DNA of 64,000 nt from Antitrichia curtipendula (lineage: Eukaryota > Streptophyta > Bryopsida > Hypnales > Leucodontaceae), in the NCBI GenBank assembly GCA_951230915.1, contig OX579633.1, positions 49,180,029 to 49,244,028 on the forward strand. The letters are read 5' to 3'. Below the pieces are notes generated by a model. That model saw only the letters and a list, made by a program, of their open reading frames with translations, ran no database searches and was not told the DNA's origin. Positions 60,795 to 64,000 of this stretch are shown in pieces. Each line of letters begins with the position of its first letter. Within the stretch, counting starts at the first letter, position 1. The position numbers were made by a program, and so were the translations under genes.

Positions 60795-61032
60795 TTAACC
60801 CTTTATGTATTAAGAATTCATGATTTTAAGTTGCAGACTTTGATTAATTATATTGTAGAAATATAATGGAAACGGAAAATTTTATTATATCATTTGCTTA
60901 AGTGAAGAATACTGTATGCATTGGTTTAAATAAACAATTATTTAAATTTTAAAAAATGTCCACATAAACTCTTCAACATTGCTTAAAAAAATGTGAGATC
61001 CAATTTGGGCTTCCTAGACATTAAAGGGTTAA
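60795..61032. mobile_element. TTAA MITE, family H (238 bp)
   Basis: TTAACCCTTTATGTATTAAG at the left and ACATTAAAGGGTTAA at the right, so the inverted repeat is TTAACCCTTTAATGT with one gap. TTAA on both sides. It differs from families A-F in having CCCTTT rather than CCCCTAAAG. Non-coding. Confidence 0.65.
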
Positions 61033-62006
61033 TCTAAACCCATAGCAAAGATGAATTTTGAAGTACCAATTAGTGTTCAAACATCAACTGGTCATAACTT
61101 TGGCTTGGAGTGTTAGAAAAAGGTAAAGTTGATGTTTTTGAATTTGGCATAAAATTCTTCACAACTCAAAATTGTTATATTTAGATTTTCATTATTTTTA
61201 TTAGAAAACCACAACGGCCTATTTAAGTAGGTTGTGTACGTTATTTCTTACAGTTAGGTAGGTTTTGTGGGCTCTTTTGTAAATTTGGGTACATTTAGAC
61301 ACTTAGGAAATATCCATTGTTTGAAAGGCACAATAGACCACGCTTAGGCACTTATTTAGTATAAATCCAACACTAAATTAGAACTCATTTGTATACGTCT
61401 AATTACCAAAGGTGGATAATTAAACGTGTATAGTGGTCAGAGAGAGATTTCAATAACTATGTTGATTTGTCATCCAAGTATTCTAGAAAAAATATCTCCA
61501 AGATAGAATTTAATTTTGTATATTTAACAAAAATATTTAGGACCTGATTTGAGTAGAAATAAATTAAAGGTCAATTTCCTCTTATTAGGTCAATTCTTTT
61601 TAATTGATTGTACAATTGAAAGATTTAAATATGAATTTTTAAAATTAAATTAAATTTTTAATTTTTAATTTTTTTATCATTGATATCTAATTTCATATTA
61701 TTTGGATATATATGTGAGCCCATGAGTTGTCACTTGAATATTAGTAGTAAAATTTATAGTAAAAAATGTATAAAAAGAATGTTCAATTTATAATTGTTAA
61801 AGTCCCTATGGAAATAATCCTTAGAAGCTTGGAGTGCTAAAAGCACTCCAATTCCTTGTTTTTAGGGTATGCTAGGTATCTGAAATGCAAGTTAAATGTC
61901 TGAGAGAGGATTAGAATTCCAAGAGATAGCCAAGCCTAACATTTATGAGATTCTTATTAGAAACTAGAACCAAGACATACAAGTGCATGTGATAGAACTT
62001 GACTAA

Positions 62007-62192
62007 ATGAAGCTAGTAGTTCACGATAGAAAATTCCTTTTAGCCTTAGGTATATTTGAAGTTACCGAATTTAAAAGTTACCATCCATTCCAAGAAAACT
62101 GTAGAAAATTAGATGTTTGTCTTGTCGATAAAAATTCAAGTAGTACAAAGGATGACAAAACTGAAGATCAAAGAGAAGAGTTCTTGACATAA
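62007..62192 (+). CDS. Short open frame, hypothetical (61 codons)
   Basis: Charged peptide (K-L-V-V-H-D-R-K-F near the start, S-S-S-T-K-D-D-K-T-E-D-Q-R-E-E near the end) with balanced codon use compared with the surrounding AT-rich DNA. It lies between the two copies of direct repeat I and could be a fragment of a retroelement protein. I do not recognise it, and there is no supporting promoter or intron evidence. Confidence 0.15.
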   Translation: MKLVVHDRKFLLALGIFEVTEFKSYHPFQENCRKLDVCLVDKNSSSTKDDKTEDQREEFLT

Positions 62193-62204
62193 AAATACGC
62201 CAAG

Positions 62205-63130
62205 AGTTCAACGGCACAATTGGTTTGTCAAAATTCTTCCCTTCTAGTTAAAAAATTCTTTGTCCATTAGATATTTAAGGAGGTAATTAATTTAGATTTT
62301 TTTATAAAAAGTGCAGGATAAGAATATGAACTTTTCATATTTAAAAACTTCCTAGAGGTCATCAGAAAAGTTTTGTATTTTTACAAAATGAAAAAGATGA
62401 CTATGAAAAGTCAATTTATTTAGCTATTGACAAATTTTTTTTATAGAAATTACCTAGGTTGTGGTAAAATTTCACTAAAAATTAGGATATAATTTTGTGA
62501 TAATAATGTACCATGACAAGTTTTAAGGTATTCCACCAACAAGTACCCAAATTAGAGGCTCCATTGAATTTAGTTGGAATTTAAACGAATTTGATGCATT
62601 AATCAGCATATTTGGAGCTTATGGCATCTAAACAAGGTCAAAGAGGAGTCTTGTATTACTCCACAACCCTTTCAGACTCCTTAGGCAAATAAAATATTTG
62701 AAAAATAGAAATTCCATTGTCCAGGATTTTTACATTTTTTTATACTAACAATTTGTTGGCTTTTTCAAGCTTGGATGACCTAGAAGTAGGGTTGGAATAT
62801 TGCAGGATAATTTATGCCTTCTAAAGTCAATGGTACAATCAGTTTGTCATTTGGAGATTTTTTCCAAAAGCTAGGTAGAGTCCAGTAGTAAGTTTGACTT
62901 TTTCTATTAATTAGCAATAATTAGTGATTAATTCTAGAAATTTCTAGAGATTAGAATAGGAGAGGGAGACCTTGGAAAAATTATGAAAGGCAAATCTCTT
63001 TTCTTTCAAACCATTCCCTACTTGTTATTGTTAAATTATTGGCAGTTTTGTGTTTGTAGTGTTTTGGACTAATTTAGTCATTTTGTATCTACGTCGTGTT
63101 TCTAGAGCATTTTCCTCATCTTTTTAAGTG
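62205..63130 (+). repeat. Dispersed direct repeat I, copy 2
   Basis: ACCTAGGTTGTGGTAAAATT, CATGACAAGTTTTAAGGTATT and AAGTACCCAAATTAGAGG follow the order of copy 1 (57575-58480) at an offset of about 4.6 kb. AATGGTACAATCAGTTTGTC at about 62830 repeats a motif found about 620 bp earlier. Similarity may continue into the T-rich sequence up to the end of the window. Confidence 0.5.
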
Positions 63131-64000
63131 TCTTGGATGTGCTTTTTGTAGGACGTGGAGGTCCCTTCAAGCCTTAGCATCTTTTTCTTGTTTTCGTTTT
63201 GATTGCTAAAACTAACAATTATGATCTCATTGATTTTTCTTGAGTTTAGGTCTTTATTTCTTTGTGGTGATCTTGTACTGTACTAGCTCTTTGTGTGAAA
63301 ATTTCCATTTTAGAAAAAAATTCCTAGAGCCTTGACCTCCTAGACATGTGTTTTGTCAAAATTCAAAGTATTTGGTCATTGTTTTAAGTTCTAACCAAAT
63401 TTTGACTTCATTTAGATGCTAATTCTTTTTTTGTTCTAGTGGATTCCTTTTCCTTGTGTTCCCTTTCATTATAGCTTTTGTCCCTATGTCAAAGCTTTGA
63501 CTTTAAATAATCCATTTAGAAACTTGTTAGTAATTTTTTTCCTTGTGTTTGTTTTAATCTCTTCTCCTTTGGTATCAACTTGGCACAATAAAACTTTGAT
63601 CCCATCCTAGGATTATCTTTTTATCTTTGTTTAATTGTTGGCTTAGAATCCACTTTATGGTGAAATTATGACCTTGGGTGCTTAGTTTTTGTATTTGATT
63701 TGTCCATCACCTAGTTCACTTATAAAGTTTTTAGATAGATTATTTTTAAATTTGAATTAGTCCATGATTAAGAAAAAATAATCTCTCAAGGTTGATGTGG
63801 GTCAAATCAATGTTCCAGTGAGCGAATTGAAGCCACATTGACTAAGATTAGAGCTTCCAATGTGCTCATCAATTTATTTTGATAGGGACCAAAGCTTCAA
63901 CAAACTGATATAGCCGTCACAATATGGACTAGGTCTCTGAGGTTTTGTACTAGGTATTGGGATTCTAAAGCTCTACAATCACTAATCTGGTTGTGGCTAT
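63131..64000. other. Intergenic, no gene recognised
   Basis: T-rich on the plus strand, loosely resembling 58481-58900. No coding region supported. Confidence 0.35.

Noticed and set aside
1316..61032. CCCCTAAAG element ends as interstitial telomeric repeats
   Set aside because: CCCTAAA is the plant telomere unit, but here it occurs singly, in inverted pairs at element ends and never in tandem, so telomeric origin is not supported.

Overview
The window looks like nuclear DNA of a land plant with a large, AT-rich genome. The only intact gene is a plant-type double-stranded-RNA-binding protein (DRB2/3/5 clade) with GT-AG introns. Nearly everything else is decayed or non-autonomous transposable elements in AT-rich sequence. 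The repeat style would fit a gymnosperm or a fern, but I cannot place the species from sequence alone. I see no bacterial, organellar, tRNA, rRNA or CRISPR features.

Layout. 0-1.3 kb: C-terminal tail of a dead pogo/Tigger-like DDE transposase. 1.3-28 kb: MITE-dense AT-rich DNA, dominated by elements with TTAA-CCCCTAAAG ends, plus two hAT-type MITEs and a TA-flanked mariner-type MITE. 28.4-32.9 kb: a Tourist-like foldback MITE, an 86-bp tandem duplication carrying TATA motifs, and an intron-containing hAT-like transposase-derived pseudogene broken by stops, frameshifts and a MITE. 33.2-34.9 kb: two more TTAA elements. 38.4-42.5 kb: the DRB gene, with a GC-rich leader, three coding exons (448 codons) and a moderately GC-rich downstream region. 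42.5-46.6 kb: plain AT-rich sequence. 46.6-56 kb: a Stowaway MITE with a nested mariner-type MITE, then more TTAA elements including an inverted nested pair. 57-64 kb: old direct repeats about 4.6 kb apart, and two further small TTAA elements.

The most unusual content is a group of about 20 non-autonomous elements, covering roughly a quarter of the window. They fall into at least six length/sequence families (called A, B, C, E, F and H here). Almost all begin TTAACCCC(T/C) and end with the inverse, and where ends are preserved the flanking tetranucleotide is TTAA or one mismatch from it. TTAA duplications with CCC-starting inverted repeats are the hallmark of the piggyBac superfamily, which as far as I know is not an established component of land-plant genomes. 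The families share subterminal blocks and a roughly 157-bp internal periodicity, so they seem to descend from one ancestor. No transposase for them is visible here. Family names and piggyBac affinity are my inference; termini, nesting and duplications are read from the sequence.
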